Assembly (NCBI GenBank): GCA_033032175.1
Contig: CM065331.1
Location: forward strand, 10,230,370-10,294,369
Direction of reading: 5' to 3'
From: Saturnia japonica
Lineage: Eukaryota > Arthropoda > Insecta > Lepidoptera > Saturniidae
DNA: 64,000 bases
Shown here: piece after piece, positions 52,440 to 63,618 of the stretch
Layout: each line of letters starts with the position of its first letter
How positions within the stretch are numbered: position 1 is the first letter of the stretch
Made by a program: the position numbers and the translations under genes
The notes under the pieces: generated by a model
What the model saw: the letters and a program-made list of their open reading frames with translations, nothing else
Told to the model about the DNA's origin: nothing
Database searches by the model: none

Positions 52440-54204
52440 GAAAAGGGCGGGCAATCTTCAAATTTGGCGGTCGACATTTTTGATTTTAATTAATTGTGGC
52501 GTTATATTTTCATTGTTATTGTTTATTCTTATAGTTTGTCTTTCTTTTCAACTTTTATATCTGTAATTTTGTTTAATTTAGTTAATTTTGTGTAGCTTCG
52601 AGAACATTCAGTGGTAAGTTTTTTTATTTTATTTTAATCATGGATCTGGATCCTGAGCCTGATCCTCCTCCTGACAAACACCCTTTGTTAACACTATTAG
52701 ATGCAGATAGATATATTTCTTCCGATCCTAAAATGTTGAACTCAGTATCTGTTGAGGATATGAAAAAGTATAGACGGAAATTGACTCAGACTTTTAAACC
52801 AATAAAAGATAAATCTGTTCGGTTTAATAAGAAGCCATTAATTACAAACACTTCTTTAACAAATCTTCCTGTTTCCACCAAGTCTTCCGAGGTAGGGAGT
52901 GCTCTAAGTTCTCATAATACTGACAGTAATACTTCAGATGAGAAATTTTCAAATAATGTTAACAGACAATTTTATAAAGACTCAGACCCCGGTCCATATA
53001 TTGTTACAGTGGAATTAGTAACGGAGGATCCGAAAGCAGGTACAACTCTGCATCCACTAAAATTTGGCTACTTTTTACAAAAAAATCAAATGACAGATGT
53101 TTTAGAAGACGGAATAAAAAAAATTGGTAGAAATCGTCTGTCAGTATCATTTAAGTCGTCAATAGCTGCCAATAAATTTATAAGCAATTCCATATTAGGC
53201 AGTAATATTTATAAAACTTCAATTCCGACTTATAATGTATGTAAATTAGGAATAATTCGTGAGATTCCAATTGAGTGGTCGCATAATGACATTATTAATA
53301 ATTTAAGAATTCCTGATGGATTTGGGTCAATCATACGTTCCCGTAGGCTTAGTAGGAAGGCCAGTAGCCCAGAGGGCTCTACTTGGATCCCTACACAAAC
53401 AGTAGTCATAACTTTTGATGGTCAAGCTCTTCCTTCTCGGGTATTTTGTTTTTATTCATCTCTGCTAGTGGAACAATATATTTACCCAGTAATACAATGT
53501 TTTAATTGCTGCCGTTTTGGGCACACACGGATTCAGTGTAGAAGCAAACCTCGTTGCTTTAAATGTGGTGAGAATCATGATGGTTCATCATGTGATGTAG
53601 ATGGGGACTACAGATGTATTAATTGTTCTGGGCTTCACAAAGCCATAGATAAAACTTGTTCAGAGTTTGTGCGTCAAAAAGACATAAAACATATGTCTAA
53701 TCATTCATGCCCGGTTCCTATAATCAACGAGTCGTCGTTGTACATGCGCTACCATTCGTTTTTGCATTTATCGCAACGAGCCGTTACAGACGTTCCTATA
53801 ACTTTTTACATCTGCTACGAACGACGGACGGTTATCCGTTATCCGCCTACCGAAGCCCTCTACGGCGTTCGCTGCGTTTCGTTATTACAGACAAGTTTAT
53901 TTTGAATTCAAATAAAAACTGTAGTATATTTTTATATTCAATAAAGTATTGATAATTGTATTTAACAAATTTACTTACTTTAATTATATATTCTTTCTTT
54001 TTGTCGAAAATATAATTTATTTCAATAAAAAAAAAAGTTATAGACGTACGTGCTAATTTTAACAAAACGCAACTGTTTGTTGTGAACAATGTTGAACGCA
54101 AACGTCGCAAAGGCAACGCAAATACCTGAGCCGAGTCCTGATAGTTTCTTTTAAAAAAACTATAAACAGATTTTGTGAACATAAATTTATTTTATTATTT
54201 TGCA

Positions 54205-55685
54205 ATGTCCAGTTTAAATACTTCAGATAGTGAGTTGAGTGATTTACAAATGCTATCGGACTGGAGCGACTCGAGCTGTGATGAAGAACGTGGTGTTATT
54301 CGACGAAATTACAAAACAAGGATTGATCATTTCAATACCCTAAATTATTATGAATTTCAAGTCAGATTTCGTCTGGATAAGTCATCTGTCCAACATATCC
54401 TGAAGGAAATATATCCTTATTTAAGAGTGAAGGGATCCAGGTTTGTACATCATTTTCTCTTTCTTCAAAATATTCATTTTAAACATAAACAAGTTACATA
54501 AATGCATCTGTTTATAATCAGGATAACTTTAAACTACCTAAGTATGTAAGTAAACATTTTTTTTTCACGAATCATGCTATTCCTCCACTGCACCAGCTAC
54601 TATTGACATTAAGATTTTATGCGTTGGGCACAATGTTATTGTCAGTGGCTGACTTTGTTGGGGTCTCAAAAGCTTCGGCTTGCCGCATAGTAAGAGATGT
54701 CAGTTATGCTATAGCACAACTACACAGCAAGTATATTTATATACATAGCAACACAGAACAAGATTTTTATGGAATTGCTGGATTTCCTAGAGTTCTCGGT
54801 CCAGTTGATGGTACACACATTAGAATTCAATCACCATGTAAGTTAATATTATCTTAACATCACTTTTAAAATAGATAGGTATATACCTTCATAATTAATC
54901 AAGTAATATAATTAAACTTATTCATTTTTCATAGGTTCACACACGGGAGAGGAGTTTAGAAATCGTAAAAGTTATTTTTCTTTAAATGTGCAAGCAGTAT
55001 GCAATGCTCAGTTATTTTTCATTAACGTAGTAGCCCGTTGGCCGGGTTCAGCTCATGATGCTACTGTATTTAATAACTCAGTACTAAGAGGTAATGTTAT
55101 AGATAATTTCTTAAATTTACATAATATAAAAATTATTTCTGTAAATATTGGAATCCAATTACCAAATAATTATTATACTTTTTTCAGCTCAGTGTGAAAG
55201 TGGTTTATATGGCAACAGATGGTTACTTGGAGACAGCGCTTATCCCTTAAAACCTTACTTGTTAACCCCCATATTAAACCCTCAAACTAGGAGTGAACAA
55301 CTTTATAATGAAGCCCATATTCAAACAAGGAACTGCATTGAAAGGCATGTTTATCCCAAAGTTTTAATAATAGCATAAGAAATAATTATGTATTTCAAAA
55401 TTTATAAACTGATCTTCAATTAATTTATTTTGTTTTAGATGTTTTGGTGTGTGGAAGAGGAGATTTCCAGTGGTATCACTGACTTTGCGTTTGAGCCTAT
55501 TAAGAGCCAATGCAGTAATCATAGCAACTGCTGTGTTGCATAATATTTGTAGGCAAAACAATTTAGATGACATACCTCCAGAGGTGGAAATTCCTACTGA
55601 AGAGGTAGTTCCTGTTGAAACTCATGCTGAAGATAATAATTATACTGAGAGAGCAACATTGATTTTAAATTTTTTTAATGCTTAG
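54205..55685 (+). CDS. Harbinger transposase (HARBI1/DDE_Tnp_4 type), five exons
   Basis: Exons by frame and splice sites: 54205-54440, 54569-54837, 54935-55090, 55188-55344, 55439-55685. Motifs: HTH-like 'VADFVGVSKASACRIV'; first Asp in 'GPVDGTHI'; second in 'GSAHDATVF'; third in 'LLGDSAYPLKPYL'; final Glu in 'RNCIER'. The complete DDDE set is present. The nuclease would cut and paste the element with its Myb-like partner. Oddities: exon 4 ends in a GC donor (ag|gcatgt), and the presumed exon 2 acceptor reads ttttttttcac|g rather than cag|g, which may block correct splicing. The next AG upstream (54520-54521) gives the wrong phase. Confidence 0.85.
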
Positions 55686-56531
55686 ATGAATAATAAGAAT
55701 CTGCAGAGCAGAATAAAAATCATTATATTAAAATATGTATATTGGAATAAACTTTATTAAATTAATAATGTATTTTGTTATGGCACTGTAGTAACTATAG
55801 TAATTAGACTAATACTACTACAATTTTTAAACCTAAAAATTCACAATACAGTACTACTTACTAAAATAAACATATTTAGATTACTATGACTAACTTTCTA
55901 ATAATAAGGATTTTGTAATATACTAGCTGTTTTATTATAATTTTATAAGACAAACATCACCAACACACCTGTGCAGCCCTTCATAATCACAGAACATCAC
56001 TTCCCGCAAGGACAAATTATTTTAATTTTCAATTAACTCCTAAACTATTTGTCCAAATAGCATGCTATAAAGGACAAAGTTATTATTATTATTATTATTA
56101 CTTCATCATATTTATGATGAAGTAACTTTTGTTTGTAAGGATTAATATGCCATGACTAAAAATAATGCCTATAAATTACTTTTTATTTTTCAACAATTCT
56201 TTTTCACAAAATACCTATTTTGGCTTATGTATAAGAGATAGGCATATACTATCGCTGACTTTTTTTTAGATATACTAATGACCAATATTATTATAGAACA
56301 TTGTATTTCCGTACCATTAACGATTACGCCAAATATCTGAGGGTTGTAGCCTAATCTTATAGCTTGGTCTGGCTATCATATAAAAAAATTATTTTTCAAA
56401 TCCGACTGGGAGTTCCAGAGATTACCGTTTTTATACATACAAAAAACTTTTCCGCTTTATAATATTAGTATAGATAACGAGTTTATTACAGTTACAAGAT
56501 ATTTGTATCATATTTCTTACTGTTGTGCTCT

Positions 56532-57502
56532 CTAAGCCTTGTTAATACAAAATTTACTAAAAATATTTTTTTCTTTTTCTTCTAATTCTAATTTTAAAAT
56601 TTTAATTTCTAAATCCAATTTTTCTTTCTTGGTATTATAATAATTTGTTATAGCTAAGTTATGAGCTACTCGAGATTCGAAGTCTGCATTCTTTTTACCT
56701 GAAATATTATAAAACAAAACCTTATATTTACACAAAACAATGAGACCCAGCTACACATCTGTGTACAAATTTATTTTTTTACTGTTTGTTGTTTTGACAT
56801 TTGAAATCCTGAAAAATAGTTAGAAGGCCCAGCACTTCTATGAGAGTCTTCACATACCTCATTTTGTTTGAGCTTTGTTTTTTCTATGAAATAGAAGGTA
56901 TATTTGAAATAAATACATTAAAAAAATACAACAAAAAAATAATATAGGTTAATAAGCAAAATACAATACCTATTAAAAATGTATTAGGAAATTCTTCAAT
57001 TTTATTGTCAATTACATCTACGTCCACATCAAGCACAGGACTACAACCAACACCATCATCACCAAAAGGTACTGTAAAACCAGTACAGGTAGACCCGAGA
57101 ACTCCAGAAACCTTTTCCAGTATCTCATCTGGAGGAATGAAATCTGGCTTACCACCACCAGTCTAAAACATAAACGTAGTTAAATAAGCACCTAATTCTT
57201 AATACAAAATGTTTTTATTTGAAATACTTATTACGATGTTGTATGTAATGCAAAATTACCTTTAGGTTATTCATTCTTATTTGTTGCGCTTTTTTTCTAG
57301 CCGACTTTTTTAAATTGTCCCATTTTAATTTTAACTGTTCCTTGGACCGATGAACAGCGCCACTCTTAGCGTTAAATACACACGTCAAAGAATTCCGTGT
57401 TTCTTCTTTTGTTTTGTTTGTGGTGGCATTCGTCTCCTTGCTGGTCAAAATTGGATTGCTTTGAATTAGGTCCACAAGTAAAGCTACCTCGTCCTTGTTC
57501 AT
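56532..57502 (-). CDS. Harbinger Myb/SANT-like DNA-binding protein, three exons
   Basis: Minus-strand exons: 57502-57260 (81 codons, phase 0), 57162-56970, 56698-56532, with GT-AG borders that keep the frame. Exon 1 shows the Myb/SANT-like segment ('MNKDEVALLVDLI' ... 'KEQLKLKWDNLKKSARKK'). Exon 2 is acidic. Exon 3 ends in a coiled-coil-like Lys/Glu/Leu-rich stretch ('EIKILKLELEEKEKN'). Such proteins bring the Harbinger transposase to the element ends and the nucleus. About 140 residues in total, short but complete-looking. An extra small exon cannot be excluded. Confidence 0.78.
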
Positions 57503-58431
57503 GCACTTTTTATTTTTCTAAAAATTATTAATAATTTAATGAAATAGGTAGGTACATACATACATACTGCTTTTTTCTATAAAAATACCTATTTAATAAA
57601 TAATATAATTTCTATAAATTATTTTAAAGGAAATTATTTACGTACCAGTATAACAGCCATTATAACAAAACTTGGGTTTTATGATGTTTTTAACGAAAAC
57701 ACGGTAAAATACTCAAGAAAAATCAGTAGGTAATCAGTCAACTGGCCGATTTCAGTCCGTAACCAAATCACGAACGTCTAGTAAGTAGTAACAACTCTGT
57801 GATGTGTCAAAATGTTTATAGGAACACTACAAACTGCCATTCCCATACATTTGCGCTACCAACCGTTAATCGTATCCCTCCCTTCCGTACGTAGCCGGCC
57901 ATTGGTAACTTTGCTTACGGAACGTTTTTTATAGGAACGCTTTTGTCTTACGCTTGGTAGGAAATACTACCGTTCCTAAGCAAAACGAATCGTTCTTTGG
58001 ATATAGGAACCGGCGGTCAGTCTCTTACCAAGAGGCTGACAAAAAATTCTCACCAGCAAAAAAATCATTTGTTGAGGTTTTAACCTCCAACCCTAATAGG
58101 GATAAACCATTAATACACACACAGGCAGATGATTCAGAAAGAAACACTTTTTCATATAAAAAAACATTTTTATTGAAACCAAAAACACATGCTCCTTTAG
58201 CTAAGGGCTATGATATTAAAGCACATAAGGACTTGATTAAAAATTATGAAATTCCTCCTTCAAATAATGGTTGTGCCTTGAATAACAATAAAGATACCAA
58301 TGAAGAAAATGTAGATATAAATGCCTTGATTATTTCCTTGATGAATATTATTTCTAATTCTTGTTTACCTGACCACGTTGCAATCAACTTGATTCAAAAT
58401 ATATCAGTCACACTTTTTAATTCCTTCAAAC

Positions 58432-61400
58432 ATGGATTACATTCTTCAGTGGAACTGTAGAAGTGTAATATCAAAACGGACTGATTGATTGATTAATAGA
58501 TTTGAACCACCTATTTTAGCTTTATGCGAGACTTGGTTGAAACCAGGTACCATATTTAAAGTACCAGGCTATTTTATTCTGAGAGATGACAGAGAGGATG
58601 GTTTTGGAGGCTCAGCCCTTCTTATTAAAAAAAATGTTTTTTCAAATCTTTATCACTGCCTTTTTTTAATAAGGGGAAATTAAATGCAGTTGCCGCTATA
58701 ATAGATAATATTTCATTTCTCTCTCTTTATATTCCCCATAAAGATACTTCAGTAATTCCTGTACTTAAGTGTATTATTGATTCTATCCCTTCTCCAGTTA
58801 TTATTTTAGGTGACTTTAACGCTCATCATTCCCTGTGGGGCGCTCCTAACGATGATAGGATAGGAATTGAACTTGCTGGTATAATAGATGATTTGAACCT
58901 ATGTGTCTTAAATGATGGCTCAGTGACTCGTCGTGGTATTCCGGGTCAATCTTTGAGTTTTTTAGACATTTCTCTTTGTTCTTCGTCCCTCTCTGCCTGT
59001 TTAATGTGGAGGTGTCAGAGTTATCATATGGTAGTGATCACTTTCCAATCATCATTTCGAAGCCTACATCAGTTTCCCGCCTAACTCCTCTACCACCGTT
59101 ACTGAAGTATAATCTAACAAACTGTAACTGGGAGTTATTTAGTTCAGTTCTGGATAATAAAATTACATCACAACCTGAAGTTTGTTTATCTAACATAGAA
59201 CAATCATATGATAACCTTATTACTAGTTTGAAGTTAGCGGCTGATGAATGCTTTCCTTGTAAAAATGTTGCTAGTAGAAATATTCAGTCTCCACCTTGGT
59301 GGGACAAGGAATGTACTCAGGCTATTCATAGACGAAATATTTCTGAAAAAAATTGTGACTTGGTGCTTGATTTAAATTCTTTTCTTCAATACAAAAATAC
59401 TTTAGCGGCAACTAAAAGGCTTTTAAAAAAGAAGAAGCGAGATGGTTGGCAACGTTTTTGTTTGTCACTGTCGCCTGAAACTTCTCCCTCTATAGTATGG
59501 CGAAATATACGTCGTTATAGATCTTCCACAAAAACTAATCATAATTTTTCTTCCTTCTCGCTTGAGTGGGTTGAACCCTTTTTAAATAAACTGGCCCCAA
59601 GTTATGTTCCTAATTTAGATGAAATGCCTTATAATTACCTTTCTGATTATAGTAACACCTTGGAGTCCTTAGATGCTCCTTTTTCATTACAGGAATTGAA
59701 ATTAGTCTTGAACCGTGTTTCTGATACGTCACCTGGGATTGATGGTATTCCGTATTCTTTTGTGGTTAATGCAAAACCTTTAACTTTATCATTTATTTTG
59801 AATTTAATAAATATTATTGTTGAAACTGGTCGCATTCCAAACTCGTGGAAACAACAAATAGTAATTCCTATTTTAAAACCTAATAAAGATCCATTTGATG
59901 CGAATTCTTTCAGGCCTGTGGCTTTGTCATCGGTTCTCTCTAAATTGACAGAACATCGAATCAAAAACAGGTTAGAATGGTTTTTAGAGCACCACAATCT
60001 TTTAAGTTCTTCTCAGTTTGGGTTTAGGAAGGGACGTAGTGTTTCTGATAGTCATTCAATTTTTTCGACAGATATTCAAATTGCCTTAACCAGGAATGAA
60101 TCATTGGTGGCTGCATTTCTTGATATTGAAGCTGCTTATGATAATGTTGACTTGATAGTACTAAAAAACAAGCTGCAGAACCTTAATATACCTTCAAAGT
60201 TTATAGATTTCATTTTTAATCTTTTTAGTGGTAGAACTATTATCTTGAGGACTCTGGGAATGAACAATCACAGCCGAGTACTTTGGAAAGGTGTACCGCA
60301 GGGGTCTGTTCTTAGTCCTATATTGTATGATGTTTATACAAATATACAAATGATCTAGATTCTGTAGTTTTCCCTCAGTGTTCTGTTCTTCAGTATGCTG
60401 ATGATTTACTAATTTATTCCTCGAACAGTTCGATAGGTTTGGCTGCTAAAATTGTAGAGCAGTCATTGGATAGATTATCGCATTGGATGTCTGATCATCG
60501 TCTTTCCTTCTCTGTTTCTAAAAGCAAAGTAGTCGTTTTTTCTCGAAGAAAAACTAATCCTCATATAAGTGTTTCTTTAAATCAGGCGAGCTTACCGTTA
60601 AGTAACGAAATTATTTTCCTTGGTAGAATATTTGATAGCAAATGTACAGGCATTCCGCATGTTAATTACATAGTTGCTAAGTGTGAAAGAAATATTAATA
60701 TGATGAGAGCACTTTCTGGAGTTTGGTGGGGTGCACACCCTTTTTCTTTAAAGTTAATATATAATGCAATGATTAGAAGTCTTTTAGACTATGGTTCTTT
60801 CACTCTTTGTCCTGTTAATAAATCTGTAATTCATAAACTTAACCTTATTCAATCTAAGAGCCTGCGTATTGTCATTGGGGCCATGAAAAGCACTCCCATT
60901 GATGCTCTGCAAATAGAATGCGCAGATCCACCCCTGCACATAAGAAGACAGTTTTTATCAGATCGGTATCTATACAAATCCTTTCAACTTTTGGACCATC
61001 CTCTTCATAAAAAAATAACTTATCTTGATAGCCTTATTGTTAAAAATAATAGCTACTGGCATCGAAGGCCTCTGCCGCATTTAATTCATAGTCTCAGGAA
61101 TTTACTTAAACAGGAATGTACAATCACAAATTTTCCATGTAATCCTCTCTTCTTTTTTGATTACAGTGTGCTTATTTTCCAACCTGATGTAAGATTATCC
61201 ATAGGTATAGGAAAAAATATGTCAAATACTGATTCCAAACTTTTGAATTTTATTAAAAAGAACGCTCCTAATGCGGAAGTTTTTTTTACTGATTCATCTA
61301 AATCTGTTGATCCACTTAAAGGAAATTTTTCAGATTTTTTTGGAAATGTTTCGACCATTCAAAATAATAAACAAGGAGTAGGTGCTGCTTTTTATCAAAT

Positions 61401-62193
61401 TTCGTCTGGATATTTTAAGCTTTTTAAATACTCTTCTCTAATATCTAACTTTTCTGGGGAATGCTTAGCTATTTTGGAATGTATCAGCTATATCATAACG
61501 GAAAAAATTACCAGGGCTGTGATCTTTACGGATTCTTTAAGTTGTTTACAATCTCTTTTACATAATCCTTTTAAAAAAAATAATTGGTCACCGATTTCTC
61601 TTGTAATTAAAAATAAACTGAAATACTGTGTGCAACTAGGTTTACAAGTTTCCTTGATATGGATTCCTGGTCATTCAGGAATCCATGGTAATGAAAATGC
61701 AGATGGTTTGGCTAAATTGGCAGCTTTTCAAGGTGCTCCTGATAATTATTTATATAGCCAGGATTTACTTTCTTTTCTACCTCGTCAAGACTTGGTTGAA
61801 AGGTGGAATATGCACTGGGGTCATTCAAGCAAAGGTAAATTTTTTAAAAGATTTCAATCTTCAATTGCTCTAAAACCGTGGTTCTCCAAATGGAGATTTA
61901 GTAAGAAAATTACAACTATTATTTCGAGGCTAAGGTTTGGCCACTGTTGTTCGCCAGTCCACCTGAACAAATTAAGGATTAGAGATACATCTATTTGTGA
62001 GTGTGGTCTGGAAGAGGGTAACATTATGCATATTCTCTTCAATTGTTCTCTTTATAACTCTTTACCACTGTATGATATTTTGTGTAATTATAAGGCTATT
62101 CTTCCTTGCGACCTGTCATCTATCTTATCTCATAATAATATATATATTAAATCATTAGTAAAATTTCTTAATCATCATAAATTGTCATTGTAG
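58432..62193 (+). pseudogene. I-like LINE ORF2: endonuclease, RT, RNase H, several lesions
   Basis: It starts MDYILQWNCRS at 58432, overlapping the ORF1 end. A TGA at 58486-58488 and frameshifts near 58660 and 58980-59030 damage the endonuclease ('ALCETWLKPG', 'ILGDFNAHH', 'SYGSDHFPI'). RT motifs follow: 'SPGIDGIPYSFV', 'FRPVALSSVLSKLTEHRI', 'AAFLDIEAAYDNV', 'GVPQGSVLSPIL'. Another frameshift at about 60350 comes just before 'QYADDLLIYSS'. The last frame (60439-62193) carries RNase H ('FTDSSKSV', 'GECLAILECISYI', 'VIFTDSLSCL', 'GNENADGLAKLA') and a C-terminal Cys/His motif ('CECGLEEGNIMHILFNC'). Confidence 0.88.
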
Positions 62194-62356
62194 GTTTCTA
62201 ATATTATTTTTAATTGTATTTATTTATTGCCACTTCTTCATTTATCCGCCTATTCCCTCCATCCGCCTAAAGTATCGAATTCGCATAACTTGAAAATGGC
62301 AGTATTAGTCTCTAAAGTTGACTGGGTTGCCAAGATTGAAAACAGAAGAAGAAGAA

Positions 62357-62369
62357 GAGTCTGATTGTG
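62357..62369 (+). repeat. Target-site duplication, right copy, of the I-like LINE
   Basis: GAGTCTGATTGTG, identical to 52427-52439 and following the GAA tail. Confidence 0.85.
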
Positions 62370-62597
62370 TTCTTGTACCACAGACTATTAGATGATTGTG
62401 TTTGTGTATGTGTATTGTGTTCATTGTTTTATTTCGACGTATTTTCTCTAGACTTTTTATAAACTCTTTGTTGTTAAAAAGTAATAAATTAATACATTTA
62501 AAATTAATCATGTCTTAGTTTACGATAAATTTCCTTCGTTTACACAAACGTTGCCATTATTTAAAGAAGAAGAAACTGTGTTTTAATACATAAAAAA

Positions 62598-62657
62598 ATG
62601 ACTACTGTATCAGAAAACCGCATGCGTATGTTGAAGAATAGTGCCAAAGATGACGAC
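62598..62657 (+). CDS. Importin-alpha-like exon 1
   Basis: Twenty codons from ATG (MTTVSENRMRMLKNSAKDDD), ending at a gtaagt donor in phase 0, which suits the phase-0 acceptor of the exon at 63619. The short basic start resembles the extreme N-terminus of karyopherin-alpha. The preceding bases (cataaaaaaatg) are an acceptable insect start context. The promoter region between the LINE end (62369) and here is only about 230 bases, so the LINE sits just upstream of the gene. Confidence 0.75.
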
Positions 62658-63618
62658 GTAAGTATCAATAACTATTATTATATTTTGAATGAAGACTAAT
62701 AAATGTTTTTTAAGTAATTGTGTTGTGGGGCGACGCGGTTGCATACTACCGCAGGTCCCGCGTCGCTCCATCGAGGCGCGCGGCGGCGGATGGTACACCG
62801 TGGAGTTTTAGTGAGTAGGAGTCTCACATAATCACCCGTCCCCCCGGGCGGGTGTGTATCCAAGACGGGTTTCTCCACGTTAAAAAAAAAAAGGTTCTAC
62901 AATAAACTACAGATTTGCCAGATAATAAGTTTATAATCATGATAATATGCAAGATGTATTGTCCAAACTATATCATAAATTGGATCATTAATTTAAAATG
63001 ATAGGGATATCTGGAAGTGATCACTCTCTTTTATTCAATTAAAAATAATAATAATTGTAAGCATTAAAAATAATGTAAAAACAATTTAAAAGAAAAGTTG
63101 TTAAACTCAATTGTTTCTTGCTGGATTTGAACCAGTAGACATTTGTCTGTGCCTAAACTGAATAAAATTTCTTTGATTTTTTTGGGACTTAATGGCTCTT
63201 ATAATATTTAATTAATTTAATAAAATGTCTTAGAAGAAATTAATACAATATACAATAGGTGGTATTATTTTTACATGAGTGCTAAGTCAGTGTTCTAAAT
63301 ATTATGATTAACTCACTAATTCTGTATTAAGTTTAAAAAAATTATAATACATTTAGTCTGTCAAGATTTAAACCAGCTACCTATTATATATCTTACAATC
63401 TCTTTAAAGGTAAGACGGACAAGACTTAGCAATGTAGTACCTTCTTCAGGAACAGGAGCAAAAAAAATCTATACAGTTAAAAACATCTGACTGTAGTTTT
63501 ATGTTATTTTAAATATAGTGAATTGAGGTCCGTAATGAAATAAGTAATGCACTAGGAATAATGGGAACTCCTTGAGAACCTACAAGTAACTTAGTTTTTA
63601 ATTGACAATGTATTTCAG
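62658..63618 (+). other. Importin-alpha-like intron 1, with a retroposon insertion
   Basis: Bounded by gtaagt and tatttcag. It contains a GC-rich SINE- or LINE-tail-like segment (62715-62891). The rest is AT-rich without recognisable features. Confidence 0.75.
62715..62891 (+). mobile_element. Short retroposon (SINE or LINE tail) with poly(A)
   Basis: A GC-rich segment ('ggggcgacgcggttgc' ... 'accgtggagttttag' ... 'cccccgggcgggtg') ends in an 11-A run at 62881-62891. It contrasts sharply with the AT-rich intron around it. Target-site duplications were not evident. Confidence 0.55.

Larger units (their letters stand above)
53708..58016. mobile_element. PIF/Harbinger DNA transposon with two genes
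   Basis: 4309 bases between TCA (53705-53707) and TCA (58017-58019). The ends share CCGGTTCCTATA in inverted orientation, starting three bases in from each edge. It encodes a multi-exon HARBI1-like nuclease on the plus strand and, convergently, a multi-exon Myb/SANT-like DNA-binding protein on the minus strand. That is the classical two-gene layout of the superfamily. The 3-bp target duplication also fits. An ATT microsatellite lies near 56080-56100. Confidence 0.9.
52640..58460 (+). pseudogene. I-like LINE ORF1, interrupted by the Harbinger insertion
   Basis: The first part (52640-53707) starts MDLDPEPDPPPDK and includes a nucleic-acid-binding region and three Cys/His knuckles at about residues 290-340 ('CFNCCRFGHTRIQC', 'CFKCGENHDGSSC', 'CINCSGLHKAIDKTC'). 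The frame is cut at 53707 by the transposon and resumes in the same reading frame after the second TCA at 58017-58019, ending at 58460. Residues 53708-53905 of the long open frame are transposon-encoded nonsense. The lesion is clean: only the insertion breaks this ORF. ORF2 starts inside its last codons at 58432. Confidence 0.85.
52440..62356 (+). mobile_element. I-like LINE, full length, hosting a nested Harbinger
   Basis: 5' end at 52440 and a (GAA)n tail at about 62345-62356, bracketed by 13-bp duplications. It has ORF1 with zinc knuckles and ORF2 with endonuclease, RT and a C-terminal RNase H, the layout of I-superfamily elements. Without the 4.3-kb Harbinger (53708-58016) it would be about 5.6 kb. 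ORF2 has several frame lesions, so it is not autonomous now. The tail is a simple repeat rather than poly(A), which also fits the I type. It ends about 240 bases before the importin-alpha start codon. Confidence 0.88.

Noticed and set aside
54522..54568. Alternative exon 2 start of the Harbinger transposase after the AG at 54520-54521
   Set aside because: It is open in the downstream frame, but the phase does not match the exon 1 donor at 54441, and the added residues are unlike the family.
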